DNA from: Streptomyces candidus
Lineage (GTDB): Bacteria > Actinomycetota > Actinomycetes > Streptomycetales > Streptomycetaceae
Length of the DNA: 64,000 bases
Direction of reading: 5' to 3'
NCBI RefSeq assembly: GCF_014207445.1
Contig: NZ_JACHEM010000013.1
Location: 213,666-277,665, forward strand
Shown: piece after piece, positions 16,094 through 25,374 of the stretch
Position numbering within the stretch: the first letter of the stretch is position 1
Layout: each line of letters begins with the position of its first letter
The notes under the pieces: generated by a model
Database searches by the model: none
Told to the model about the DNA's origin: nothing
Seen by the model: only the letters and a program-made list of their open reading frames with translations
Position numbers and translations under genes: made by a program

Positions 16094-19000
16094 ATACGAA
16101 CTCGCCAAGGAGTTCGGTGTGGAGAGCAAGGTCGTCATGGCCAAACTCCAAGAACTTGGTGAATTCGTACGTTCGGCGTCCTCGACGATCGAGGCGCCAG
16201 TGGTACGCAAGTTGACTGACGCACTGCAGGGCCCCGGCGGCAACGCCGGCAAGTCCGCAGCGAAGCCCGGCGCGCCCCGCAAGGCGACGCCTGCCAAGCC
16301 CGCGGCACCGTCCGCGGACACCCCGGCACCGGCGGCTCCCCGCCCCGGTGCCCCCAAGCCCGGCGCACCGGCCCCCAAGCCGGCCGCCGCCGAGGCCCCC
16401 AAGAGCGAGCCCACGGCCCCCGCCGCGTCCCCGGCCAGCGCCGGTCCGCGTCCGGGTCCCAAGCCCGCCGCGGCCAAGCCGGCCCCGGTCACCCCGGTGC
16501 CGCAGGCCGAGTTCTCCGCGCCCGCACCGGCCCAGAACGCGCCGGCCCAGAACGCTGCCCCGGCAGCGCCGCAGGCCCCGCGTCCCGCCGGTGCCACCCC
16601 CGGACCGCGTCCGGCCCGTCCGGCCCCGGCCCAGCGTGACAGCGCCCCCCGTGAGGGCGGCCAGCGCGACAACCGCGGCGGCGAGCGCGGCGGAGACCGT
16701 CCCGCACGTCCGGCCGGTCAGGGCGCCCCGCGCCCCGGCGGCGCCCGTCCCTCGGGTCCCCGCCCCGGCAACAACCCCTTCACCTCCGGCGGTTCCACCG
16801 GCATGGCGCGCCCCCAGGCGCCCCGTCCCGGTGGCGCGCCCCGTCCCGGCGGTGCCGGTGCGCCCGGTGGCGCTCCGCGCCCGCAGGGCGGCCCCGGCGG
16901 CGCCCCGCGTCCGCAGGGTCAGGGCGGCGCAGGCCGTCCGAGCCCCGGTGGCATGCCCCGCCCGCAGGGCGGCGCACCGCGTCCCGGTGGCGGCGGTGGC
17001 GCTCCCTCCGGCAACCGCCCGAACCCGGGCATGATGCCGCAGCGTCCGGCTGCCGGTCCCCGTCCTGGTGGCGGTCCCGGTGGCGGCGGTCGCGGTCCCG
17101 GCACCGGCGGCGCGGGCCGTCCCGGTGGCGGCGGCGGTCGTCCCGGTGGCGGCGGCGGCTTCGCCGGTCGCCCGGGTGGCGGTGGCGGCGGCTTCGCAGG
17201 CCGTCCGGCCGGTCCCGGTGGCGGTGGCGGCGGCTTCGCCGGTCGTCCCGGTGGCGGCGGCGGTGGACGTCCCGGCTTCGCCGGCCGTCCCGGTGGTCCC
17301 AACGCACGTGGTGGTACGCAGGGCGCCTTCGGCCGTCCCGGCGGTCCCGCGCGCCGCGGTCGCAAGTCGAAGCGTCAGAGGCGCCAGGAGTACGAGGCCA
17401 TGCAGGCCCCGTCCGTGGGCGGCGTGATGCTGCCTCGCGGCAACGGACAGACCGTCCGCCTGTCGCGCGGTGCCTCACTCACCGACTTCGCCGAGAAGAT
17501 CAACGCCAACCCGGCGTCGCTCGTCGGCGTGATGATGAACCTCGGCGAGATGGTCACTGCCACGCAGTCCGTCTCCGACGAGACCCTCAGGCTGCTCGCG
17601 GACGAGATGAACTTCGTCCTGGAGATCGTCAGCCCGGAGGAGGAGGACCGCGAGCTGCTCGAGTCCTTCGACATCGAGTTCGGCGAGGACGAGGGCGGCG
17701 AGGACATGCTCGTCTCCCGTCCGCCGGTCGTCACCGTCATGGGTCACGTCGACCACGGCAAGACCCGCCTCCTCGACGCGATCCGCAAGACGAACGTCGT
17801 CGCGGGCGAGGCCGGTGGCATCACGCAGCACATCGGTGCGTACCAGGTCGCCACCGAGGTCAACGGTGAAGAGCGCGCCATCACCTTCATCGACACCCCC
17901 GGTCACGAGGCGTTCACCGCCATGCGTGCCCGTGGTGCGAAGTCCACCGACATCGCGATCCTCGTGGTCGCGGCCAACGACGGTGTGATGCCGCAGACGA
18001 TCGAGGCGCTGAACCACGCCAAGGCGGCCGACGTGCCGATCGTGGTCGCGGTCAACAAGATCGACGTCGAGGGCGCCGACCCGACCAAGGTGCGCGGTCA
18101 GCTCACCGAGTTCGGTCTGGTGGCCGAGGAGTACGGCGGCGACACGATGTTCGTCGACATCTCCGCCAAGCAGGAGCTCAACATCGACTCCCTGCTGGAG
18201 GCCGTGGTCCTGACCGCGGACGCGTCGCTCGACCTTCGGGCGAACGCGGAGATGGACGCACAGGGCATCGCGATCGAGGCCCACCTCGACAAGGGCCGCG
18301 GCGCCGTCGCCACCGTCCTCGTCCAGCGCGGTACCCTCCGCGTCGGCGACACGATGGTCGCCGGCGACGCCTACGGCCGCGTGCGCGCCATGCTCGACGA
18401 CCGTGGCAACAACGTGCAGGAAGCGGGTCCCTCGACCCCCGTCCTGGTGCTGGGTCTCACCAACGTCCCCGGTGCCGGCGACAACTTCCTCGTCGTCGAG
18501 GAGGACCGCACGGCCCGTCAGATCGCCGAGAAGCGTGCCGCTCGTGAGCGCAACGCGGCGTTCGCCCGCCGTGGCGTCCGGTTCTCCCTGGAGAACCTGG
18601 ACGAGGCCCTCAAGGCCGGTCTGGTGCAGGACCTCAACATCATCATCAAGGGTGACGCGTCCGGTTCGGTGGAGGCCCTCGAGTCCTCGCTGCTCCAGCT
18701 CGACGTCTCCGACGAGGTCGACATCCGCGTCCTGCACCGTGGTGTGGGTGCGGTCACCGAGTCCGACATCGACCTGGCGACGGGTTCCGACGCCATCGTC
18801 ATCGGATTCAACGTCCGTGCGGCCGGCCGTGCTCAGCAGATGGCCGAGCGCGAGGGCGTCGACGTCCGCTACTACTCGGTGATCTACCAGGCCATCGAGG
18901 AGATCGAAGCAGCGCTCAAGGGCATGCTCAAGCCGGAGTACGAGGAGGTCGAGCTCGGTACCGCGGAGATCCGCGAGATCTTCCGCTCGTCCAAGCTCGG

Positions 19001-19241
19001 CAACATCGCGGGTGTTCTCATCCGCTCCGGCGAGGTCAAGCGCAACACCAAGGCGCGCCTCATCCGCGACGGCAAGGTCGTCGCCGAGGACCTCAACATC
19101 CAGGGTCTGCGCCGCTTCAAGGACGACGTCACCGAGATCCGCGAAGGGTTCGAGGGCGGTATCAACCTCGGCAACTTCAACGACATCAAGATCGACGACG
19201 TCATCGCGACGTACGAGATGCGGGAGAAGCCGCGCGGCTGA
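16077..19241 (+). CDS. infB: Translation initiation factor IF-2
   Basis: A 1054-residue GTPase that positions initiator tRNA on the ribosome. The N-terminal IF2-N segment (VRVYELAKEFGVESKVVMAKL) is followed by a very long Pro/Ala- then Gly-rich disordered region (about residues 60-425) that includes several GGGGGFAGRPGG-type repeats. A second IF2-N domain comes next, then the G domain: G1 GHVDHGKT (about residue 556), G3 DTPGHE, G4 NKID. Domains II, III and C2 complete it. The GTG start follows AAAAGGAG. The length exceeds most bacterial IF-2 but suits Streptomyces. Expression may be controlled by the leader structures upstream. Confidence 0.97.
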   Translation: MAKVRVYELAKEFGVESKVVMAKLQELGEFVRSASSTIEAPVVRKLTDALQGPGGNAGKSAAKPGAPRKATPAKPAAPSADTPAPAAPRPGAPKPGAPAPKPAAAEAPKSEPTAPAASPASAGPRPGPKPAAAKPAPVTPVPQAEFSAPAPAQNAPAQNAAPAAPQAPRPAGATPGPRPARPAPAQRDSAPREGGQRDNRGGERGGDRPARPAGQGAPRPGGARPSGPRPGNNPFTSGGSTGMARPQAPRPGGAPRPGGAGAPGGAPRPQGGPGGAPRPQGQGGAGRPSPGGMPRPQGGAPRPGGGGGAPSGNRPNPGMMPQRPAAGPRPGGGPGGGGRGPGTGGAGRPGGGGGRPGGGGGFAGRPGGGGGGFAGRPAGPGGGGGGFAGRPGGGGGGRPGFAGRPGGPNARGGTQGAFGRPGGPARRGRKSKRQRRQEYEAMQAPSVGGVMLPRGNGQTVRLSRGASLTDFAEKINANPASLVGVMMNLGEMVTATQSVSDETLRLLADEMNFVLEIVSPEEEDRELLESFDIEFGEDEGGEDMLVSRPPVVTVMGHVDHGKTRLLDAIRKTNVVAGEAGGITQHIGAYQVATEVNGEERAITFIDTPGHEAFTAMRARGAKSTDIAILVVAANDGVMPQTIEALNHAKAADVPIVVAVNKIDVEGADPTKVRGQLTEFGLVAEEYGGDTMFVDISAKQELNIDSLLEAVVLTADASLDLRANAEMDAQGIAIEAHLDKGRGAVATVLVQRGTLRVGDTMVAGDAYGRVRAMLDDRGNNVQEAGPSTPVLVLGLTNVPGAGDNFLVVEEDRTARQIAEKRAARERNAAFARRGVRFSLENLDEALKAGLVQDLNIIIKGDASGSVEALESSLLQLDVSDEVDIRVLHRGVGAVTESDIDLATGSDAIVIGFNVRAAGRAQQMAEREGVDVRYYSVIYQAIEEIEAALKGMLKPEYEEVELGTAEIREIFRSSKLGNIAGVLIRSGEVKRNTKARLIRDGKVVAEDLNIQGLRRFKDDVTEIREGFEGGINLGNFNDIKIDDVIATYEMREKPRG

Positions 19242-19293
19242 CAGCCACGCAGCGAGAACCGTGACCCGGGGCACAGCCCCTGATGTCAGCAGT

Positions 19294-19340
19294 GGTCGGG
19301 GCCGCTCGGCGGAGATTATTTCCGTCGAGCGGCCCCGGCC
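19294..19340 (+). terminator. Hairpin after infB
   Basis: A 20-bp stem (19294-19313 with 19321-19340, two G-U wobbles) with a 7-base loop lies about 50 bases after the infB stop. It lacks a T run but is strong enough to serve as a Streptomyces-type terminator. DUF503, rbfA and truB follow it. Confidence 0.7.
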
Positions 19341-19420
19341 GTTGCGTGTACGGTTCTGGTGTCCCTGCCAAGCAGAGGCAGGGGTACACGACCCCGAACC
19401 GGCGGGACATCCGGACACAC

Positions 19421-19714
19421 ATGTATGTGGGGACTCTGTCCTTCGACCTCCTGCTCGGCGACGTACGGTCGCTGAAGGAGAAACGCTCCGTCGTCCGTCC
19501 GATCGTCGCCGAGCTGCACCGCAAGTTCGCGGTCAGCGTGGCGGAGGTCGGTGACCAGGACCTCCACCGCAGGGCCGAGATCGGCGTGGCGGTGGTGTCC
19601 GGCGACACGGGGCACCTCGCAGACGTACTGGACCGGTGCGAGCGCATGGTCGCCGCCCGGCCCGAGGTGGAGTTGCTGTCGGTACGACGGCGGCTGCACA
19701 GTGACGAAGACTGA
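19421..19714 (+). CDS. DUF503 family protein
   Basis: A 97-residue protein with the DUF503 signature MYVGTLSFDLLLGDVRSLKEKRSVVRPIV and VAEVGDQDLHRRAEIGVAVVSGD. These small ferredoxin-like-fold proteins are regularly encoded between infB and rbfA in Gram-positives. A ribosome-linked role is suggested only by that context. I chose the ATG at the family N-terminus; no strong ribosome-binding site precedes it. Its stop is 27 bases before the rbfA start, with an AAGGAGAAGGA site in between. Confidence 0.88.
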   Translation: MYVGTLSFDLLLGDVRSLKEKRSVVRPIVAELHRKFAVSVAEVGDQDLHRRAEIGVAVVSGDTGHLADVLDRCERMVAARPEVELLSVRRRLHSDED

Positions 19715-19741
19715 GCACGTAATCAACAAGGAGAAGGACCA

Positions 19742-20191
19742 GTGGCCGACAACGCTCGGGCGAAGAAGCTGGCGGACCTCATTCAGGAGGTGGTCGCCCA
19801 GAAGCTGCTGCGCGGCATCAAGGACCCGCGGCTGGGAACGCACGTGACCATCACGGACACCCGCGTCACCGGTGACCTGCGGGAGGCCACGGTCTTCTAC
19901 ACGGTGTACGGCGACGACGAGGACCGCGCCAGCGCGGCCGCCGGCCTGCAGAGCGCCAAGGGCATCCTGCGCTCGGCGGTCGGGGCGGCGGCGGGCACGA
20001 AGTTCACGCCCACCCTCACGTTCGTCGCGGACGCCCTCCCGGAGAACGCCAAGACGATCGAGAGCCTGCTCGACAAGGCGCGGGCCAACGACGCCAAGGT
20101 GCGCGAGGTGTCCTCGGGCGCCATGTTCGCCGGCGACGCGGACCCGTACAAGAAGCCCGGTGACGACGACGAGGACGACGCCACCGCATGA
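19742..20191 (+). CDS. rbfA: 30S ribosome-binding factor A
   Basis: A 149-residue KH-fold protein that binds the immature 30S subunit and helps 16S rRNA 5'-end processing. Recognisable segments are RAKKLADLIQEVVAQKLLRGIKDPRLG at the start, VTITDTRVTGDLREATVFYTVYGDD, and the C-terminal FTPTLTFVADALPENAKTIESLLDKA. The end is acidic (DDDEDDATA). GTG start after AAGGAGAAGGA. Its stop overlaps the truB ATG (ATGA), so the two are translationally coupled. Confidence 0.95.
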   Translation: MADNARAKKLADLIQEVVAQKLLRGIKDPRLGTHVTITDTRVTGDLREATVFYTVYGDDEDRASAAAGLQSAKGILRSAVGAAAGTKFTPTLTFVADALPENAKTIESLLDKARANDAKVREVSSGAMFAGDADPYKKPGDDDEDDATA

Positions 20192-21093
20192 GCGACACAG
20201 CAGTGAGCAGGACGCCGGACGGACTTGTCATCGTCGACAAGCCGTCCGGCTTCACTTCGCACGACGTCGTCGCCAAGATGCGCGGGATCGCCAGAACCCG
20301 CCGCGTCGGCCACGCCGGCACGCTCGACCCCATGGCCACCGGCGTCCTCGTCCTGGGCGTGGAGAAGGCCACCAAGCTGCTCGGCCACCTCGCGCTCACC
20401 GAGAAGGAGTACCTCGGCACCATCCGGCTCGGCCAGAACACCCTCACGGACGACGCCGAGGGCGACATCATCACCTCCACCGACGCCTCCGCGGTGACCC
20501 GTGAGGGCATCGACGCGGGCGTCGCCGAGCTGTCCGGCGACATCATGCAGGTGCCGTCCAAGGTCAGCGCCATCAAGATCGACGGCAAGCGGTCGTACAA
20601 GCGGGCCCGCGAGGGCGAGGACTTCGAGATCCCCGCCCGTCCGGTCACCGTCTCCTCCTTCCAGGTGTACGACGTGCGCCCGGCGGTCGCGGAGGACGGC
20701 ACGCCCGTCGTGGACCTGGTCGTCTCCGTCGTCTGCTCGTCGGGCACGTACATCCGTGCCCTGGCCCGCGACCTCGGCGCCGGTCTCGGCGTCGGCGGGC
20801 ACCTCACGGCGCTGCGCCGCACCCGGGTCGGCCCGTACGGTCTGGACGCGGCCCGCACCCTGGAGCAGCACCAGGAGGAGCTGGCCGTCATGCCGATCGC
20901 GGACGCCGCGGCGGCGGCGTTCCCACGCTGGGACGTGGACGAGAAGCGCGCCGGACTGATCATGAACGGTGTGCGCATCGACATGACCGCGCACCCGCGC
21001 AACCCGGTCGCCGTCTACGGGCCCGACGGGCGCCTGCTCGCCCTCGTCGAGGACCAGCGGGGCAAGGCCAAGAGCCTGGCGGTCTTCGGCTGA
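20188..21093 (+). CDS. truB: tRNA pseudouridine(55) synthase
   Basis: A 301-residue enzyme that isomerises U55 in the T-loop of tRNAs. The start VIVDKPSGFTSHDVVAKMRG and GHAGTLDPMATGVLVLG with the catalytic Asp (about residue 48) are diagnostic. KEYLGTIRLGQNTLTDDAEG and the C-terminal PUA-like region complete the family pattern. It begins within the rbfA stop codon. A 14-bp hairpin terminator follows. Confidence 0.96.
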   Translation: MSDTAVSRTPDGLVIVDKPSGFTSHDVVAKMRGIARTRRVGHAGTLDPMATGVLVLGVEKATKLLGHLALTEKEYLGTIRLGQNTLTDDAEGDIITSTDASAVTREGIDAGVAELSGDIMQVPSKVSAIKIDGKRSYKRAREGEDFEIPARPVTVSSFQVYDVRPAVAEDGTPVVDLVVSVVCSSGTYIRALARDLGAGLGVGGHLTALRRTRVGPYGLDAARTLEQHQEELAVMPIADAAAAAFPRWDVDEKRAGLIMNGVRIDMTAHPRNPVAVYGPDGRLLALVEDQRGKAKSLAVFG

Positions 21094-21123
21094 CCCGCCC
21101 GCCGCGCGCGGGTCGGGCGAAAC

Positions 21124-21159
21124 CGTGGAGCGGGCAGACGACGTGCTGCCCGCTCCACG
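21124..21159 (+). terminator. Terminator after truB
   Basis: A perfect 14-bp stem (21124-21137 with 21146-21159) with an 8-base loop starts about 30 bases after the truB stop. It closes the infB-rbfA-truB group. Confidence 0.8.
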
Positions 21160-21296
21160 ATCCCCTCCCGCTCCCTCCCCCTGCTCCAGGGTCTGTCCGT
21201 TCCCGGCGTTTGATTCACCCCTTCGGGCGGGCGCTCGGAGTGAATGCGGGGAGTGACCGGGGGCGCTTTCGCCAGGCGTCCTTCTTTCGCTGATCA

Positions 21297-21324
21297 TCCC
21301 CTGCCTACGGTCGTGGGCAGGGGG
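21297..21324 (+). promoter_or_regulatory. Hairpin covering the ribosome-binding site of the NTPase gene
   Basis: CCCCTGCC (21298-21305) is complementary to GGCAGGGG (21316-21323), which contains the Shine-Dalgarno sequence of the gene starting at 21334. The stem is 8-9 bp with a 10-base loop and could limit translation initiation. Confidence 0.45.
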
Positions 21325-21333
21325 TGCTTCTTT

Positions 21334-24300
21334 ATGGCGTCGGTTCCACCGGCCGGGCCCGCAGGACCGGCCGCACAGGCAGCGCCGGTCGCCCAGGCCG
21401 TGCTCGTACGGATCTGTGACCCGGCCGGACGTCCGCGCGGCACCGGCTTCGTCGCCGACCACCTGGGAACCGTCGTCACCAGCCACGAGGTCGTCGACGG
21501 CCTGAGCGGACTGCTGCTGCACGCCCCCGGCGACCGGACCTGCCGGGTCGGGGCGGACGCCCTCGTGCCGCTGCCGGAGGCGGGGCTCGCCCTGGTACGG
21601 ACCGAGGGGCTCGGAGTGCGGCCGTTGCCGGTGACGGTGCGGGCCTCGGCGCCCCTCGGGTCGTACGTGCGGGTGGCCGCCGGGGGGTGGCGGCAAGCGC
21701 GGGTACTGGGGGCCGCGCCCGTCAGGCACACCGCCGCGGACCGCGTCCACCTCCTCGACCGGGCGATGGAACTGGCGATGGGCACGGCGGGCAGCGACGC
21801 GCTGCGGCCGGGCGGGGCGGCGGCCGGGGGGCCGGTGCTGGACGCGGAGACCGGGACGGTGCTGGCGGTGCTCGCGACGTCCCTGCTTCCGCACGCCCCC
21901 GGTTCCATGCGGGACGGGGAGGTCCCCGCCGTCCACCGCGCGGCGGGCTTCGCCGTACCGCTGACCGGCGGGCAGGGGCGGGGCGGTCCGCTCGGCGAAC
22001 TGCTGCGGCGGAACGCGGCGACCGTGCCCGCGTACGGGAGGGACCTCAACCTGGCCGGGGCGCTCCAGCTCACCGCCACCTCGGTGGGATCGGCGGGTCC
22101 GGACACATGGCGGGAACCGGTGGAACGGTCCTGGCTCGTCGCGGAGTTCGAACGGTTCGAGGCGGCCCAGGCGTCTGTCCTCGGCCTGGTGGGGGTGCCC
22201 GGGACCGGGCGGACCACCGAACTGGCGGCGCTGGCCGGGCGGCGGGCGTGCGGGCCCGCGCCCGCCCCCACCGTATGGCTGCGCGGGGCCGACCTGCGCG
22301 ACGGGGACGCGTCCGTCGCGGACGCGGTGGGGCGGGCCCTGGCGCAGGCCGGCCGGATCCTCGCCGCTTCCGGAACGCCGGGGGACATGGGGGTGGCCAC
22401 ACCGGAGCGGGTGGCCCGGCTGGCGCGGGACGCCGGGCGGCCGCTGCTCGTCCTCCTGGACGGGCCGGAGGAGATGCCGCCCGTGCTGGCGCACCGCACG
22501 GCCGAGTGGACGGCGGGGACGGCGGGCTGGCTGCGGGAGTGCGGGGCCCGGCTGGTGGTCGCCTGCCGTCCCGAGCACTGGGAGCAGGCGGGGGCCCTGT
22601 ACCCGGCGGAGACGCTGCACCCGGGGGTGGCGGAGCGGTTGCCGCCTGCGGTGGCGCTGGGCGACCTGACCGAGCACGAGGCGGCGTGCGCGCGGGAGCG
22701 CTACGCGGTGCGGGAGGGGGCGTTGGGGGAGGCCGACGCACGGCATCCGCTGACGTTGCGGCTGCTCGCGGAGGTGCGGGCCGCGGTGCCCGGGGGAGCG
22801 GTCGAAGGGTGCCCGACGCGCGAGGAGGTGTTCGAGGCGCGCCTGGGCCTGATGTGTCTGCGGGTGGCGGTACGGGTGGCCGCCGCGCACCGCCCCGCCC
22901 TGCGAGGTACGGCGGTGCGCAGGCTGGCAGCGGAGGTCTCCGGGCGGGTGCACGAGGCGGCGCGGCGGTGCCTGGGACCGGGGCAGGGAGAGTTGGCACG
23001 GGAGGCGTTCGAGGAGATCTTCCCGTGGCGGACCGGGTGGGCGTCGGCGGTGCTGACGGAGGGCGTGCTGGTCCCGGCGGGCGGCGGTTACCGGTTCGCG
23101 CACGAGGAGGTGGCGGACTGGGTGCAGGGGGCGCACCTGGATCTGGGGGAGGCGGTGGAGCGGCTGGTGGGCGTCGGAGCCGGGGCGGCCGCGGGCCCGG
23201 GGCGGGTGCCCGCGCAGGCGGCGGAGCGGGGAGCGGCGGGAGGAGCGGATCCCGCCGCGCGCGGAGCCCCTGCACCCTCGCCTTCCTCCACGTGTGCGCC
23301 GCAGAACGGCCGGACGGCCGGCGCCGGGCGGGTGCTGCCCGTGCCCCGGCACCGGATCGGGCCCGTCGTCGAAGCGATGCTCCTGCTGGAACGCCACCAC
23401 GGCGCCGGACAACTCGCGGCCCGGATGAGCGAGTTGATCCGCCGTCTCGAAGTGCTGGACTCGCCGGAGAGCGCCGACGCCCAGTGGTGGGCCGCCCACC
23501 TGATCAGCGACACCCTGGCCCGGGTGCCCGCCCTCGGCCCGTACAGCGGCGTCCTGCGGGAACTGGCGGAAGCGGTGACCGCCCGGTCGCTGCGGGCGGG
23601 CGGGCCGCAGGGGCTGGGCGACGGGCTGGGCACGTTCGGCCCCTGGTTCTGGGAGCGGCTCGGGGTCGACCAGGCCGAGCGGGTCGACCTGCTGCGGGTA
23701 CTGGTGCTCGCCGACGGCGCGCCGGAGAGCGCGGCGGGGCGCAACGGGCGGCCCCCCGACCGGTACCTCGACGCCGTCGCACGGCTGCTGCGGGGGGACC
23801 TGCGACGGGTGCAGATACTGCTGTGCGGGTGGTTCGACGACGAGCGCGTCCTGCCCGGCGGGGCCGGAGCGACGGTCGCCGAAGTGGCGCAGGCCCTGCT
23901 GCACACGCATCGTCGGCCGGCCCTCGACGACCTCGTGGAGGCGCTGGTGGAAGCAGGACGTCCACGGGCCGACGAACTGTTGCGCGCGCTGGCGGCGGAC
24001 GAACCCTCCGCGCTGTGCCGTGCCGTCGTCCGGTGGGCGCACGACGACCGGGTGGAACGGCGTGTGGCGGCTGCGTCGTACGGGCTGGTGGCCGCGCCGC
24101 ACGCGACGGCGGAGGCGGACCGGGAACAGCTGCGGTGCGCGGCGCTGGCACTGCTGGGGCGGGGCGCGGACGTGAGCCTGCACGGGGCGGCGCTCGCCCT
24201 GCTCGTACGGGACCCCAGGACCCGGTCGCGGTACCTGCCGCGCGCGATGGCCGCCTTCGTGGTCGGCGAGCCCCGGGTCCCCGCCGCCGCACTGGTCACC

Positions 24301-25161
24301 GCGCTGGCCACCCACCCGGAGCCGGTGCTGGCGACGCTGCGGGCCGGGCTGTACGGCGTGGACGCACGGGCCCGGGAGGTGCTGCGGGCGCTCGCCACGG
24401 TGACCACGCCCGCCCTCGCGCGGCGGTCGGCCGCCCTGGTCGCCGAGTACGTGGCACGGCGCCCCGAGGGCGCGGTGCACGCCGCGGAGTTCGTCCAGGC
24501 CCGGCTGGAGAGCGGCCCGGCGGCGCGCGGGGTGCTGCTGCCGCTGGTGCGCGGGCTGCTGCGGGGGAGTCCCGCGGACACGCGCAGCGCGTTCGCGACC
24601 GTACTCGCCACGCCCGGCAGTCCGTCCTCCGCGCCGCTGCGGGCGGAGCTGCTCGACGTACTTGTCGAGTACGAGGAGTACGCGCGCCACGACGACGCCT
24701 CGGCCCGGGGCGCGGCCGTCCTGGACGCCGTGCTGCGGGCGGCGGCGCTTGGCTCAGGGCAGCGGCCGGACGCCCGGACCCGGGACCTGGTGCGGCGGAC
24801 CGGCACGCTCCTCGTACGGACACCCGAGGGCGCGGCCCGCTTCGACCGGCGACTGGTGGCCCTGGCACGCGAGGTACCGGGCTTCGCGCGGCGCGTCGTG
24901 TGCTGGTCGGTGGAGGCGCCGCAGGACTGGGCGGCGCTTATCGGCCCGAGCGCCCGACGCGCGGTCGAAGCGCTGGCGGAGATTGAAGCGGGGCAGGAGA
25001 GGGCCGGCGGGCGGGGAGGGCCGGGCGACGGGCCGACCGGGCCGGCGGACGGGCCGCCCGGAAGCGGGGCGGCCGAGGCGGTGGCCGACCCGGAGAGCAC
25101 GCGGGAGGGCGGCCGGCTCCGCGGCCGCTGGGCCGGGAGCGGGTCGGCAGCGCCCCCGTGA
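21334..25161 (+). CDS. Degenerate trypsin-like domain fused to P-loop NTPase and helical repeats
   Basis: A 1275-residue cytosolic protein. Residues about 20-235 look like a trypsin-2-type protease, but the catalytic positions are lost. The usual TxAHVVDG reads TSHEVVDG, DLALL reads GLALV, and GxSGGPV reads AAAGGPV. Residues about 265-460 are a STAND-like NTPase: Walker A is GVPGTGRTT (Lys to Arg, near 290), Walker B is LLVLLDGPEEM (near 375), and an arginine follows in VVACRPEHWE. Residues about 480-1230 are alanine/leucine/arginine-rich helices of HEAT-like character; the last 45 are Gly/Pro-rich. An AGGGGG site precedes the ATG; an in-frame ATG 30 codons earlier has none. It could be a sensor or scaffold; its role is unknown. 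Confidence 0.75.
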   Translation: MASVPPAGPAGPAAQAAPVAQAVLVRICDPAGRPRGTGFVADHLGTVVTSHEVVDGLSGLLLHAPGDRTCRVGADALVPLPEAGLALVRTEGLGVRPLPVTVRASAPLGSYVRVAAGGWRQARVLGAAPVRHTAADRVHLLDRAMELAMGTAGSDALRPGGAAAGGPVLDAETGTVLAVLATSLLPHAPGSMRDGEVPAVHRAAGFAVPLTGGQGRGGPLGELLRRNAATVPAYGRDLNLAGALQLTATSVGSAGPDTWREPVERSWLVAEFERFEAAQASVLGLVGVPGTGRTTELAALAGRRACGPAPAPTVWLRGADLRDGDASVADAVGRALAQAGRILAASGTPGDMGVATPERVARLARDAGRPLLVLLDGPEEMPPVLAHRTAEWTAGTAGWLRECGARLVVACRPEHWEQAGALYPAETLHPGVAERLPPAVALGDLTEHEAACARERYAVREGALGEADARHPLTLRLLAEVRAAVPGGAVEGCPTREEVFEARLGLMCLRVAVRVAAAHRPALRGTAVRRLAAEVSGRVHEAARRCLGPGQGELAREAFEEIFPWRTGWASAVLTEGVLVPAGGGYRFAHEEVADWVQGAHLDLGEAVERLVGVGAGAAAGPGRVPAQAAERGAAGGADPAARGAPAPSPSSTCAPQNGRTAGAGRVLPVPRHRIGPVVEAMLLLERHHGAGQLAARMSELIRRLEVLDSPESADAQWWAAHLISDTLARVPALGPYSGVLRELAEAVTARSLRAGGPQGLGDGLGTFGPWFWERLGVDQAERVDLLRVLVLADGAPESAAGRNGRPPDRYLDAVARLLRGDLRRVQILLCGWFDDERVLPGGAGATVAEVAQALLHTHRRPALDDLVEALVEAGRPRADELLRALAADEPSALCRAVVRWAHDDRVERRVAAASYGLVAAPHATAEADREQLRCAALALLGRGADVSLHGAALALLVRDPRTRSRYLPRAMAAFVVGEPRVPAAALVTALATHPEPVLATLRAGLYGVDARAREVLRALATVTTPALARRSAALVAEYVARRPEGAVHAAEFVQARLESGPAARGVLLPLVRGLLRGSPADTRSAFATVLATPGSPSSAPLRAELLDVLVEYEEYARHDDASARGAAVLDAVLRAAALGSGQRPDARTRDLVRRTGTLLVRTPEGAARFDRRLVALAREVPGFARRVVCWSVEAPQDWAALIGPSARRAVEALAEIEAGQERAGGRGGPGDGPTGPADGPPGSGAAEAVADPESTREGGRLRGRWAGSGSAAPP

Positions 25162-25374
25162 GCCGCGGGAGGCACCGGGGGACGGGACGGCCGGCGGGAC
25201 GGGCGTGCCGACGGTCGGCGGGCGGCGCGGAGGCGGCCCGGTGAGGGGCACCGATGCGGGGGGCCGGGCGTGGGCATGGCAGTCTTAGACCTGCGTAAGA
25301 GCAGGCTTCGGGGTCCGTCCGGACCCGTGGGGCAGCCAACATCACGTACCAGAGACGTACAAGGAGCGGTCACA

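Noticed and set aside
19897..24690. A 1597-codon open frame on the minus strand across rbfA, truB and the NTPase gene
   Set aside because: It is antisense to well-supported genes and its translation is Arg/Pro/Gly-rich without domains; stops are rare at this GC content.
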